Source of the DNA: Lepidodermella squamata | Lineage: Eukaryota; Gastrotricha | Assembly (NCBI GenBank): GCA_047495785.1 | Contig: JBLDXI010000050.1 | Span: 186,001 to 250,000, forward strand | Direction of reading: 5' to 3' | DNA: 64,000 nucleotides | Shown: one piece after another, positions 11,395-22,251 of the stretch | How the letters are laid out: each line of letters starts with the position of its first letter | Position numbering within the stretch: position 1 is the stretch's first letter | Translations under genes and position numbers: made by a program | Notes under the pieces: generated by a model | Databases searched by the model: none | Seen by the model: the letters and a program-made list of their open reading frames with translations, nothing else | Told to the model about the DNA's origin: nothing

Positions 11395-12907
11395 TCAGGC
11401 TTGAAATAATAACATTATCAAGAGAAACACCCAGTTTATAGATAGAACGAAAGCCGAATTCTTAGATTTCGGCGCTGATGGGTTCTGATTTTTCGGTTCG
11501 ACCCTTGATGTTTGCATGATAGCTGGCCCCTCAGTTGGGCTATCCATTCTCAGTAGATTTACCTGCCCTAATCGAGAAGCTGCCATTTGGCTGAACAGCT
11601 CAATCGCTTTCTCTTTGATAGTCTGCAGAACAGTAACAACCTTTGTCGCAATTTGTTCTTCGGTCAGTTGCGTCAAACTCCGCAGAGCCACTATGTAATC
11701 CGCAATCACACTGCCTTTCCTGAAGTTTACGATCCTAATGTTAGCTACCGAGCCATTCAGACCAAGTGCTGTCCGATTCATTAGTTCCATTAGGCCTGGC
11801 ATCATGTAGTCTGACAGCGCTTTGAATGTTCCAGAAGCTGGGTTATTCAGGTCAGGATTCCAAGGATCGGTCACGATAACCAGTTGCTGCCGTAGGGCTG
11901 CTGTACACTTTGATCTGGTAAAGGTAGGCAGGTAGCAAATCAGGAAGGAGAAGGAAAGTCCAAACATTTGGATTCACAAGGTCCACAACGAAATAATCGT
12001 TGAACCTCTGGATAACCAGCTTATTGCCATTGCTTGTATCGTATCGAACAGCTATATTGACCTTGTCCGAATTATTGACAGAAATTAGCCAGCCTGGTTT
12101 TGTCATTTTGAACATGAAACCTAACGAGTAAGACTGCCGGCCAGGTCCTAGTGCGTCGCTAGCTTCTAGGTAACTACCGCGTGACCCATTCAATCGGTAG
12201 CCGGTTCGAGTTTGATTCCCGACCGGGGTTTCAAGCCCAAGAAATCCTTGCATTTGAAAAGGGGGCACATCAGGAACTTCGGATGTTAGATTGGTCTCGT
12301 AAGTTAACGGCCAAAACGCTTTTAGTTTCGATACGCTGCTAATTTGAGGTTGGCCGCAGGTTATAGATCCACTAGGTAACCATTGCCCATTAAGGCAGCT
12401 CATGTCTGAATAGAAACCATTAGCGCAAATTGGCCGAAGTACTGTATTCGATGGTTTCCAGTTGTTATTTGGTGCAGCTGGGCCACTCCAAGTTCCCAAA
12501 GCCGAGCTAGCCAAGTTCCCAATAGCTCCATTCGCAGAACCCCCTTTGCATTGAGCCACTGATGTTCCTGCTTTGACATCAAGAGTCAAATGAATTACAT
12601 GCGGTAAATTGTGCGAATTCTTACCGAAATCGTTGCAACTTTGGACTGACATCGACCACCAGCCACCATCTAAGCATTTTATAGTTGTGGCATTCGTTGT
12701 TGACGAGCAATTTAGCAAAATCTCGGTTCCGACTGGAAAAGTTTTATTTCCATTTGTTACGAAACTATAGGAGCCATGTCGTATTGCCATGCTGTATAAG
12801 CCCGTTAAATTGGTATCAGTTGATGCGTTCCAGTTACATATCTCAGTCGCTGATGTTTCAGAGGCTATAAAAACGAATGTTAAGATGGTGAGCTTTAAAG
12901 GCTTCAT
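11395..12907 (-). pseudogene. Sushi-LamG-SEA gene A1, deletion derivative
   Basis: ATG at 12907 starts a signal peptide. Exon 1 (12907-12625, 283 nt, the same length as in A2) codes sushi module 1. A 54-bp intron follows, then exon 2 (from 12570) with sushi module 2 and the LamG-like domain. At the motif VWTFLLLP the gene jumps directly to PAYLYQIKVYS, which in A2 belongs to exon 6: the end of LamG, exons 3-5 and most of the second beta domain are gone. The joined frame then stops, while the SEA domain and hydrophobic tail (11967-11395) continue in another frame. The SEA part still carries FRKGSVIADY. A large deletion plus frameshift makes function unlikely unless the SEA part is made separately. 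Confidence 0.8.
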
Positions 12908-13340
12908 AGAAATAGTTGGTGAGACGAAATGGCGTGGCTTGAAATCAATCGAATGCTACGGCGGAGACCTGAGAGTTGCGAGACGAAACAGTTGGCTTTG
13001 TTTGTCATTCAATCATTGTTGTTTGAACTTCTCGGCTTGCTTTGAAACTAGAAACATTTCAAGGGCATCGATTTTGCGTAAGATGTGAGAAGTAATTGTT
13101 TTATTTGTATCATTAATTGTAGATGCACTGACTGTTCTCCGTTTCGTCTATCCTAGTGTTTCTTAGCCAGGAAAGACATTCAGCCAGTGGTTATTCCAAG
13201 TTCTCTGACCATTTATGGTAGACATTAACGGATAATTCATCATAAAATATTACTGTGAGATCAATTCTTTCCAAGCATGTATTTACAAAGTTTATTCTTC
13301 AATTAACCATTATTTAACCATTTTCTTAAGACAGTTAAAG
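12908..13340. other. Upstream region of A1
   Basis: No gene was seen. The first ~100 bp upstream of the A1 start recur at 30215-30310 upstream of A1' (GGCGTGGCTTGAAATCAATC is shared), and 13200-13340 recurs near 34190-34325. This ties both into the duplicated block. Confidence 0.55.
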
Positions 13341-16223
13341 TCAGGCTTGTGTTATCAAGCTTATACATAGTACAGTTAAATCCATGGCTAAACCAACACC
13401 GGAATTCGCAGTTGATGAAGCTTTCTTATTGTCAGTTGGCTCAACTTTCGATGGCGGGGCAGTTTTTATCGATTTAGACCCTGATGTTGGGCCATCCATT
13501 CGCAATAAGCTAACCTGGCCCAATCGAGACACTGCCATCTGGTTGAAGAGCTGTACCGACTTATCTTTGATGACTTGCAGAGCAATAGTAACTTTCGCGG
13601 CGATTTCCTCCTCCGTCAGCTGTGTCAAGCTGCGAAGCGCCACAATGTAATCAGCAATAATACTGCCCTTCCTAAAGCCGATAATTCGAACGTCAGACGC
13701 TGAGCCTTTGAATTCAACAGCAGTCCGATTCATCAATTCAATGATGCCGGGCAGCATGTAGTTTGCCAAGGCTGTGAATGTCTCAGAATTTGGGTTATTC
13801 AACTCAGGGTCCCAAGGATCAGTTATTATGACACGTTGACGCCCAGGAATCGTTATATTTTCACCTTTAATACTGAAATTCATGACCAACTCGTATCGAA
13901 AAGGCAGGGAAGGAAATGGGTCCGGAGTCGTACGCGGACCTTCTGTTGTAACCGCGCACTTTGAATTCGTTGTGCTGTTGTAGACTTTGATCTGATTGAG
14001 GTAAAATGGCAGCATAGATGGTGATAAACTGAATGGCAAAGCAGCTAAAATGCCGAATCTTATTGGTTGCTGAATGCAATTGAAGTCGTTCAAAGTATGC
14101 TGCGAAGCAATCGCAGCTTTCTCACTGCTTTCGCAAGATATCGCGATGGAATTCCCGACTTTTTCTACCGATATTACGTCCACATCACATGGCAATACGC
14201 TCGAGTTTGAAATCAAGCTTTCAGAAAGCTGGGATGGTTGAACCGAGGCGTAAACTTCCAGCCGTCTCGAGGCAATATACAGCACGATCGATAATCCGAT
14301 GAAGTTAGTGCCGTCCACATTGATCGGGGTATTTTTGTAGTCTCCAACGTCGAGATTAGCTGTAGCCTTATCGGCGACAAAGTAGAAGCTCAGGGCGCCA
14401 CCTCTTGGTTGAACTGACACTTGGAAATCGACTCGCCAATCATTCGCAGCGTTGAGTGTCTGATTTCAAGATAAATTTGATGAAATAAAAAGTTTCAGAT
14501 AAACACTGCTCACTGATGACGACCAAACAGCTCCTCTTTGACCGACGTAGGCGAGCCGGGCAGTCATTCCGCTCTCGGTTATAGCTGCTGCGCCTCTCAG
14601 GTAGTGTAAGTCTGAAATTGATTGGATATGTTGAAATTTATCAAGGTTTATAGAACAAACGAAGATTTGCAATGTTGACAGACTTTATCGGGTCGTACTG
14701 CCACGATATCTCAGGGAATGGCCGTGTTGCAGCCAATGGAGATGATATAGCTTGATGAAAAAAATTGAAGCTTAACAAAATGAAAAAGCCTAATTACTTA
14801 TTTCTAATTTTTAAGAGATAAATTAAAAAAAATGTGTAGAAATTTTTTTATTAATTATAATTTGTTAGTCAAATTTGCATTCAGCTGAATAACTTATACT
14901 TACTTTTAATGCAATGCTTGTACAATATTTCGGCCGTATTCATCTCCATGTATGCTTTATCAAATAGCATTAAACAAGCAACGCGAGCATCTGGGCTTCC
15001 CACTTCATTGGGCGATCTTGGGAACAAAAACAGGAAATTTCAAATGTCCGAGATCAACAGAATCTGAACATCTTGTTACTGGGGTTAACTTGGAAAAAAT
15101 TAACAATTAACAAAAAAAGAAACCTTCTTCCGACGTAGAAAGTCGCAGGGTAATTTCTGTTGAAGGACCACGAAGAGCCGGTGGTAAAGTTGACAGTCGT
15201 TATCGTTCCGCCAACAACGTTTGCGACGCGCTGATTGGCGTTTTCGCACGCAAGCAGCAAGAATGTCCAAGCCTCAGGATCCACAAGGTCCACAGTGAAA
15301 CTGTCGCTAGAGCCATAAATAGCCAGTTTTTTACCACTGCTTGTATCATATCGTACAGCTACGGTTACTCCGTTAGAATTTCCAGCATTGTCGATAGTAA
15401 CCAGCCAACCAGCCTTTGAAACTTTGAACATGAAACCGAGAGTGAAAGACCGCGGTCCATCGTCGAGTTTATGTAAGGCTTCTAGGTAATCACCCTTATT
15501 GCCACTTAGTCTGAAACCAGTTTGAGTAGAATTTCCACTCGGTTTCTCAACCTCCAAAGTCCCCTGCATTTGAAACGACGGCGTCGTTGGAACTAGCGAT
15601 GCAAGATTTGCTTCGTTGGTGAGAGGCCAAAACGCCTTCAACGTAGATGGGCTAGTACTCAGAGGCTGGCCACACGTAAGCGTAAGAGCTCCGCCTGGGA
15701 ACCACTTCCCATTAAGGCAGCTAAGGTCCAAGTAGAATCCATTCGCGCAAATCGGCCGTAGAACTGTATTCGATGGTTTCATATCAGTCGTAGCGGGAAA
15801 CGGGTCATTCCAGATTCCTAATGCCGAGCTGTTGAGTAGTCCTATAGCGTTATTCGCATCTCCCCCTTTGCATGACGCAGCTGTTGTCCCTGCTATCCAT
15901 TGAATAGAATGGCGAGAGAACTATCAAAAAATAAACTAACCAAAGCTGTTACAGGTTTCAACAGGCATAGACCAAACGCCGTCACTCAGGCATTTGATGG
16001 TAATCGAGTTCTTTGTTGAGGTGCAGTTCAGCATCACCTCATTGCCAACTGAGAAAGTTCGATTTCTTGATGTATCAAAGGTGTCAAAATCAAATCGTAT
16101 TGCCATGCTATAGAATCCATTTAGATTACTATCGCTTGACGCGTTCCATTTACATAACTCGATCGGGGCTGTTTTGGAGGCAAGCGAAACGATTGTTAAC
16201 AAAAACAGTACAAGGCGATTCAT
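13341..16223 (-). CDS. Sushi-LamG-SEA surface protein A2 (intact)
   Basis: Six exons: 16223-15941, 15892-15124, 15016-14904, 14750-14661, 14611-14514, 14459-13341. Every junction is GT-AG and in phase; 823 residues. Order: signal peptide (MNRLVLFLLTIVSLASKTA); two sushi-like modules, each with four Cys and a Trp before the last Cys; a LamG/concanavalin-like domain beginning AFWPLT and closing with ARVACLMLFD in exon 3; a second beta-rich domain (exons 5-6) that I cannot assign; a short Pro/Thr linker; an SEA domain with FRKGSIIADY; and a C-terminal hydrophobic tail without a cytoplasmic end, as in GPI signals. In SEA domains the G-S bond of GS[IV][IV] is self-cleaved, so a noncovalent two-chain, lipid-anchored, sheddable protein is inferred. 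A2 is the only intact A-type member; its duplicate at 34326 has a stop and a frameshift. Confidence 0.85.
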
Positions 16224-16999
16224 GGTGAATTTCTCTCAGAACAGTGACAAACCCAAGCGCTTTGGTTAAACCTAATTGAAAATTCGAAAGGGGCGTTTTA
16301 ATCGCTTGTTTACACCTGCGCCCAATTAGAATCGCGAAAAACTCCCAGATAGTGATGGGAGTAGCATTCAATTTTAATTTTAATTTTATGTTTACATTGC
16401 TTATTTTAACAGTACCAACCAACGAAAGGATTCATCCCCCTCCAGACCATAAAGAGCAAAAATGGAGATTTACCTTTTTTGTCAGCTTTAAGAGGTTTGG
16501 GAGCGTGTTTTAGTGGGAAATCACATGTTTCTCGCTTCGCTCGAATTTGTGGTTGAAGCAGCGAGAAATGCCGGGAATCTTTTCCTAAAAGGGTTCATGT
16601 TATATCAGTAATGAGAAACAATCCATCCAGTTGTGACAGATAATTTCGTAAAATCAGTTCATGAAGCAGCCACTTTTGTTAAGAATCGGAGAAAATAACA
16701 TATTTAGTGTTTTTGTGATTTATTGCTTCCGGTGAAAAGTGGCTGCTCCTTTCTGCATTTTTAGCAATCGGTCAAATATCGAGATTGCTTGAATACCTGG
16801 TTGCAAAACCGATCGATTTAATTAAATCGGCTCAAAACTCCTATATATTAGCTCTGATCACAAACCGGAAGACATTGTTTGCTTTAAAAAAACGACGACT
16901 CCATATTAACTTCGGGTGGTTAGCGAAAAATCGATGCTCGGCTTTTATTTCAGCAAAACTGGCATTCAATTTGAAACAATCGCAAATTAAAAAATTGTG
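16224..16999. other. Shared divergent upstream region of A2 and channel a
   Basis: Lies head-to-head between A2 (minus) and channel a (plus), and recurs almost unchanged at 37231-38026. A TATATATTAG string at 16848 is a candidate core promoter for the channel. 16430-16560 also belongs to a dispersed repeat (see 58975). No coding sequence was recognised; the open frame ending at 17000 lacks an ATG. Confidence 0.5.
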
Positions 17000-18417
17000 A
17001 TGTTTGTAATAATCTTTCTGGTAGCACTTGTAGGCGCAGAGGAATCATCCTGGTTAGGCATGTTAGGCCGAGATGATTTTCTATCAACTTTCCCCGATAT
17101 TAAATCGCCTAATTTACCATCTGAGTATCGAATGCGATGCGGCGAAGAACTGCCGGTTGGCTTGACTTTGACTGCGTTCAGAATGCTTGAAGTCGATGAC
17201 CTACAAAAATCGTATGTTTGATTGGATCTTTCGTTATTATCGAGATTCTTATAAATTCACGCGAATAGAATGTCAATATCTGGAATAGTAAGGATTTCCT
17301 GGTATTACAACTGTGGCAAACCAGTCGATTGCTCGAGATTGGCGAATCCCTTGAGCCGAGATGCCTGTAACAAAAGCGCGGAACTCATCAATTTTTGGTT
17401 ACTTGCAGGCAAGCCTGATGAAGCGCCTATTTGGTACCCTCAGCTGATTCACTACAATGGATTGACCACCAGTCGAACTCTTGAAGAGTAAGTCAAGGCT
17501 AGTTTATTTGAGCAGCCTCAAGCCTTCTAGCCTTCGAGCTTTTAAGATATTAAACTAGCATTTGTCTCGAACTTGAATCCTGATTTTTCAGACTTGGTTC
17601 CGACATTGAGGTCTCGTTGTATCCCGATGGCCGTTTAAATGGTCGCTATGACAGTTTCGGAACGATTTCATCAATCTGCAACAACGCTTCATTCAGATCC
17701 TTCCCATTCGATGTATTCCGATGCACAATCAAATTCTGGTCTCGTGACACTGCGAATAAAGTCGCGTATAACATTAAGCAGTTCAAACTATACCCGGATT
17801 TCGTCGGCGATTCGGACATTTGGAGTCTGGACAGCCACAGCAGCTCACTGTCATCAGTAGGAAACAGTGGGAACCAGACGTTCAAGTATGTTCTATTCGA
17901 TATTTCGGTCAGGAGGAAGCCGGTTTACTACGTTGCGACAATCTTCCTACCGACCTATGGGCTATTCCTAACTCAAATCATGGCCATAGTCATCCCACCC
18001 GATTCACCAGAACGTGCAAATTTCAGCATGAATGTCGTGTTAGCGTACTCAGTAACCCTGGGCATGCTGTTCACAATGATACCGCAAACCTCTGAACTCG
18101 TCTATATCGTTCTGCTGATTTCGCTGAAATACGGAGCTGGTATTTTGTTGACGGTTTACATGCTGTTAGCTTGCGAATTGGCAAGAAAGCCATGGTATGC
18201 TGGGAAAATTCGCTGTTATTATATTGCAGTAGTCTTTCAATTTGAACTGAATAGTTTCCCGTATCTAGTGATCGCTGTAGCTGCAGGCCTGAAGTCGGTC
18301 TTTTCTCGCCGATGCTGTCTTGAATCTGGCGACTTCTCGCCCCAATTTTTGGCACGATTTTATTTTTATTCTATCAATAAGCTACAGCCAAATAACACAC
18401 TGTTTAGGACGACATAA
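17000..18417 (+). pseudogene. Cys-loop ion channel subunit a, 3' end replaced by inverted sequence
   Basis: Exons 17000-17211, 17269-17487 and 17592 onward. The signal peptide, extracellular domain, Cys-loop (FPFD), RRKP pre-TM1 motif, TM1, TM2 and TM3 are all intact. At 18216, inside the short TM3-TM4 loop (after WYAGKIR), the plus-strand gene ends and the sequence becomes the reverse complement of the 3' flank of a sister channel (compare 41000-41175). TM4 is therefore lost from the plus strand, and the open frame runs on to 18417 through antisense flank. The missing TM4 sits downstream in inverted orientation (18404-18660). A truncated three-TM product is possible but unlikely to assemble. 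Confidence 0.8.
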
Positions 18418-18660
18418 GTATAATCAGTGCAAAGTCTGGTACTAGAATGAATAGCAAAGTGAACACGGCAATAATACGGATTCTTGAAGTCATGAAACGG
18501 CCGAAGCGAATTTTCCCAGCATACCATGGCTTTCTTGCCAATTCGCAAGCTAACAGCATGTAAACCGTCAACAAAATACCAGCTCCGTATTTCAGCGAAA
18601 TCAGCAGAACGATATAGACGAGTTCAGAGGTTTGCGGTATCATGCCCAGCATGCTCGCGT
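18404..18660 (-). pseudogene. Inverted TM2-TM4 fragment of channel a
   Basis: The minus strand encodes the end of TM2 (MIPQTS), TM3, the short loop and TM4, then a stop. It is near-identical to the plus-strand copy at 18060-18216 over about 150 bp, so the two form arms of an inverted repeat separated by ~270 bp. No upstream exons exist. Confidence 0.8.
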
Positions 18661-19092
18661 TTGGTTACGCTACGTATGCGCTCTATTTTTACTGAGTAAG
18701 CAAATAAGACTAACACGTAACTGTTCATATACTTGCACATTCGTGATTTGTAGCTCATCCTGAATTGAAGCTTCCCGAAAACGATACATTGACTTGCAAG
18801 CCCCTCTGAAATAATAGCCCGGGCTACTACGTAACTTGATAAGATGCGTGATATATGGACCCTAATGCCAAGTCAACCATCATGGATCATGGGTGTGCAC
18901 GAAATAGTTACACGTTATACGAGTATGTTATACGTAGGTTATGGTTTAAAGTCAGACGCGCCCGCGTGCTTGACAAAGTCACGGAGTTCCCCGTCAACTG
19001 TCAAAGGCCGCAGGCCGACAGTGGTAATGTTCAGTTCTTATTTGACCAAAAATTTCAAAAAAACATAAAAAAAACAATCATAAACGCTTGTG

Positions 19093-19255
19093 ATGCTGGT
19101 GGTAATCCTTCTTGTAGCACTTGTTGACGCCCAAGAGTCTCGGATCGGCGCGATCAGAAATGATTTTCTGGCCACTTTAACCGATATCAAATCGCCCAAC
19201 CTTCCATCCGAGGTTGCTGAGGTGGAAGTTTCATTGAATCGGGATGGTAGAATTT
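19093..19255 (+). pseudogene. Remnant of channel b (exon 1 fused to start of exon 3)
   Basis: 19093-19212 matches exon 1 of the intact channel at 41635-43198, including the signal peptide and SRIGAIRNDFLATLTDIKSP. It is joined directly to TGCTGAGGTGGAAGTTTC, the start of exon 3 (compare 42468). Exon 2 and both introns are deleted and a stop follows at GGTAGAATTTAA. This shows that the first block once carried channel b. Confidence 0.85.
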
Positions 19256-19717
19256 AAGGAATCCTTGACGGTGAGGAGGGCCCTTGAAAATACCCTCGGG
19301 CTTCGCTCCGCTACGCCCTCGGGCATTTTCAGCAAGCCGAAATCGAGTTTTTGCCCGAAACACAAGTTTAGGATTCCTGTTCCCACATGGTTGGTTATAT
19401 TCCGAAGAAAACCCAATTTTCCGCTCGAAATCTGGATAAAATGTCTAACCACTCATACCACGGTGTCTGATTTAATTAGTTTTGTTGCAATAAAAAAATC
19501 AACCTTAAAAAACGTTTAGCAAATTATTTTTGTTTCATTCCTTATTGAATCGAACTATTTTGGGACCGAATTCTTTTCGGATTGAAATCACGCTCGGCAT
19601 CGGCGATTTAATCCTCGTCATAGAGAACGTTCTCTATGATCCTCGTAAACGCAGTCGATTCTAACCAAATGCAGTTCGCTGGCAGCAACACTAATCAGCT
19701 CATAAAAACCGCAATGC

Positions 19718-19829
19718 TCAAGAGATTAGGCTATTATTCGAAAGCCCGAATTTCCTCTTGGCCAATCCGACTCCGGCGATCAACCCTGCGGCGATGATGG
19801 CGATGACGGCGATTAATTTGAAGGCCTTG
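19718..19829 (-). other. Candidate last exon with a C-terminal TM segment
   Basis: After a good acceptor (TTTATTCAG at 19830) the minus strand encodes a Lys-flanked hydrophobic run (FKLIAVIAIIAAGLIAGVG), a KRK motif and a stop. It could be the final exon of a tail-anchored or type I protein, but I could not find the upstream exons. A similar tail-like frame (LVITVAVGLIVKPFF) lies at 41113-41334. Confidence 0.3.
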
Positions 19830-20016
19830 CTGAATAAATGCAACGAAACATCGAAGAATATGCGTCTAAATGATGTCAATTTTTTGTTACATTTTTAACA
19901 ATGAAACGCCTACAACTCACCTTGCTATTTAGCGCTTCTCGCGATTTATCAATTCCGCATCATATTCACTTTTCATAAGTCTAATATGATTGATATGCGT
20001 GCGAACTATATTGATA

Positions 20017-20218
20017 CAGTGCTCCCTCGTTAAAGGCACCCTTTTTATAAGACCGTTTCTTTATCGAGGGCTGTTTACGATCGGAAGAGGATTAGCGCCC
20101 CACATGGTGCCAATTTTTTGCTTTTTCGTAATAAATGTACGGCACCCTTGTTAAAAGCACCCCTTGTTTGAAGAACGGGTCTGGCTCCCGACCCAGTGCT
20201 TTTATCGAGGGAGCACTG
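20017..20218. mobile_element. pogo/Tigger-like MITE, copy 1
   Basis: 202 bp with inverted ends CAGTGCTCCCTCG and CGAGGGAGCACTG, flanked on each side by TA (20015-16 and 20219-20). The TA duplication and CAGTG ends fit the Tc1/mariner superfamily, pogo-like group. No open frame inside. A sister copy lies at 58739-58927. Confidence 0.8.
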
Positions 20219-20612
20219 TATCCTACTTCTCCATATAACTGTTTCCTGGTTATGGGTTACTGGTTTTGGGAAAACAAATTAGATATTCGGAATCAGCGCA
20301 AAAATTGGGGTGCATGTTTGCGCACGGTTATCGTGAAAAATGGAGAAGAAATGGGAATGTAAAGAAATTAACTTGTGCGAGCGTAAGAAAGCGCGCGTGC
20401 ACGTATCAGCTACACACGGCTTCCCCGCTCATGCGCGTGGGACTGCTTGGTCCACGAGAGTCTTCTCATCAAGCAGACGAAGATCGCAGTGAGCCTCAAC
20501 GTGCAGTCTGACTCAATTAAATTAAAGCTATTTTGACAGTTTACATCCTGATGCCTTGTTGGGCTTTCGTTCTTTACTGCATTCATTCTTGTTGTGTTTT
20601 CTTTTGCTGTAG

Positions 20613-20646
20613 CCTGAAGATGGTCCGCGCAAGGACCGAAACGTCG
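20613..20646. other. Retroelement-type 3' hairpin motif
   Basis: CCTGAAGATGGTCC, loop, GGACCGAAACGTCG: a 5-bp GGTCC/GGACC stem between CTGAAGA and GAAAC. Strings of this kind recur near ends of retroelements, and CUGANGA..GAAA resembles a hammerhead ribozyme core. Stems I and III are not evident. Confidence 0.3.
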
Positions 20647-20689
20647 ACAACAGGTAATTCAAGACCTCGAGAAATCTAGTTTTCTGAAA

Positions 20690-20985
20690 GAACAGGCCCC
20701 ATGCAGCTCTCAGCGGCAGTGAATAGCCACGAGTCCACGGTGATTTTCGCGCCAGCTTCAATTAAAAGCCGGGCAATCTCAACACTAGTAACTATCAGAC
20801 GCAGCTCTTTGTAAAAAAGGTGTCGCCATCCCGCCGAGAAACAGCGCTGATGTGCGCGCCATTTTCGATCAAAACGCGAAGGGTGGCGACGTCCAAGTCC
20901 ATACCCATCAAGGGGATAGTGAGAGGTTCTTCCCCGCATAAGACATTGATGTTAGCGCATTTTGCTATTAGCAATAGCTTCGCTA
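20690..20985 (-). pseudogene. Ankyrin-repeat gene fragment
   Basis: Three decayed ankyrin-like units read on the minus strand in two frames: LAKLLLIAKCANINV, then VATLRVLIENGAHISAV with a following DGDT, and, after a stop and frameshift, VEIARLLIEAGAKITV. The xLLLxxGAxI pattern is diagnostic. No start or complete frame. Confidence 0.6.
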
Positions 20986-20989
20986 GCTT

Positions 20990-22251
20990 ACTTCGCTCAC
21001 ATTGGGATTCTCAGGGCAATAACAAATAGCTCGTTCGTTGCGTTTTGTCACGGCATCAGCTGGTAGATTTAGCGATAGGATGTACAATGCGGCCTCGATA
21101 AATGCAAAGGGTCGGGAGACAGGCGTTTGCATTTACGGAATGCTGCAGTTAGAGAGGGCTGTTAAAGAGCTAGCGATGAATCACAAGTGCGAAGTTTTTT
21201 CTTAGTTGCTAAGGCGACGATGATTTAAGGGGGAAAACTTTGTTCATCCGACCAATGTCTTATTTCATTCGACAACCAAAAATGTGACAGAAACCAGCCG
21301 ACTTGTTTTTTGATATTTTCAAAAAATTACATTAAAAAATGGACTACTTCATTGATTTCAATGGGCAGGGTGCGATCTTCGATGCCCGCGTGCGCACGAT
21401 ATAATTTGTCATTCGCAATCTCAATGAGCTTAAATAAAAAACGACGGTCTGTAAAGATCTAGAGGTTGGGTGTTCGGTGAGATAACACCGCGCGACCGGC
21501 AAATTAAAAAGCTATAAATCCGCTGCAGCGCTGTAATGTTGTTGCTAATGACGCCTGTTTTCACCGTAAATAAAAATTGTCAAACTAAAATTGTTATTTT
21601 AATGAAAATAATTTTTCAACAAATAAAACGAACGGAAGACAAAATCGCTTGGAAATACGGAGGTTTTCCAAGATTCATCACTAATTTTTTACTCTCATTA
21701 TCAATCTACTATTTTAGGTCTTTTACCTTTTAAATCGACTCGATGAAGGAGATTGCAAATTTGGCGCAAATAACACGCTGGCACGTGCGAAATTTTTTTT
21801 CAAAGATTTTGGCGGCGCGTGCCTCTTTTCTTCAATTAACATGACTTTTTATGAGCACTATAGATAACAAAATACTGGAGATATGACACTCACGATCTAG
21901 CCCTGTTATCTGAAAATAAAATCACGCGACCTTTGGACCCTATACAATGCGATTGCATTGCGAAAACTTCGACCAGAAGAAGCCAGAGTAGAATGTGCGT
22001 GTGCGTTAGTTCATTCCAACACTAAACAAACAAAAAACGTTTTATCTTGCTGTTACAAGTTCTTTACAAGTAATTGCAAGTTATCTTATGTCTTATCATT
22101 TATAATCCCGCTGTGAATTTAGAAACCTTAGCTGGGAACATAAAATCCCGCAAAGCTTACTGTTTCGCCTCTCCTTTCTTTTACCCTCGGTCACTCAAGT
22201 GATAAAAACTTCCTTTTTGTTTTCGTTTTCGTCTTGATCTGTACAACGATC
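20990..22251. other. Intergenic region upstream of the LRAT-GTPase gene
   Basis: AT-rich, with no gene recognised. A 65-codon plus-strand frame at 21536 has no coding character. No clear TATA box was identified close to the 22252 start. Confidence 0.45.

Noticed and set aside
16785-17000. Open frame directly upstream of channel a, conserved at 37812-38027.
   Set aside because: It begins with TTG, has no ATG, and overlaps the channel start; conservation is explained by the recent block duplication.
18844-19127. Overlapping plus-strand frames before the channel b stub.
   Set aside because: No splice or domain support; the only real homology is the channel b remnant from 19093.
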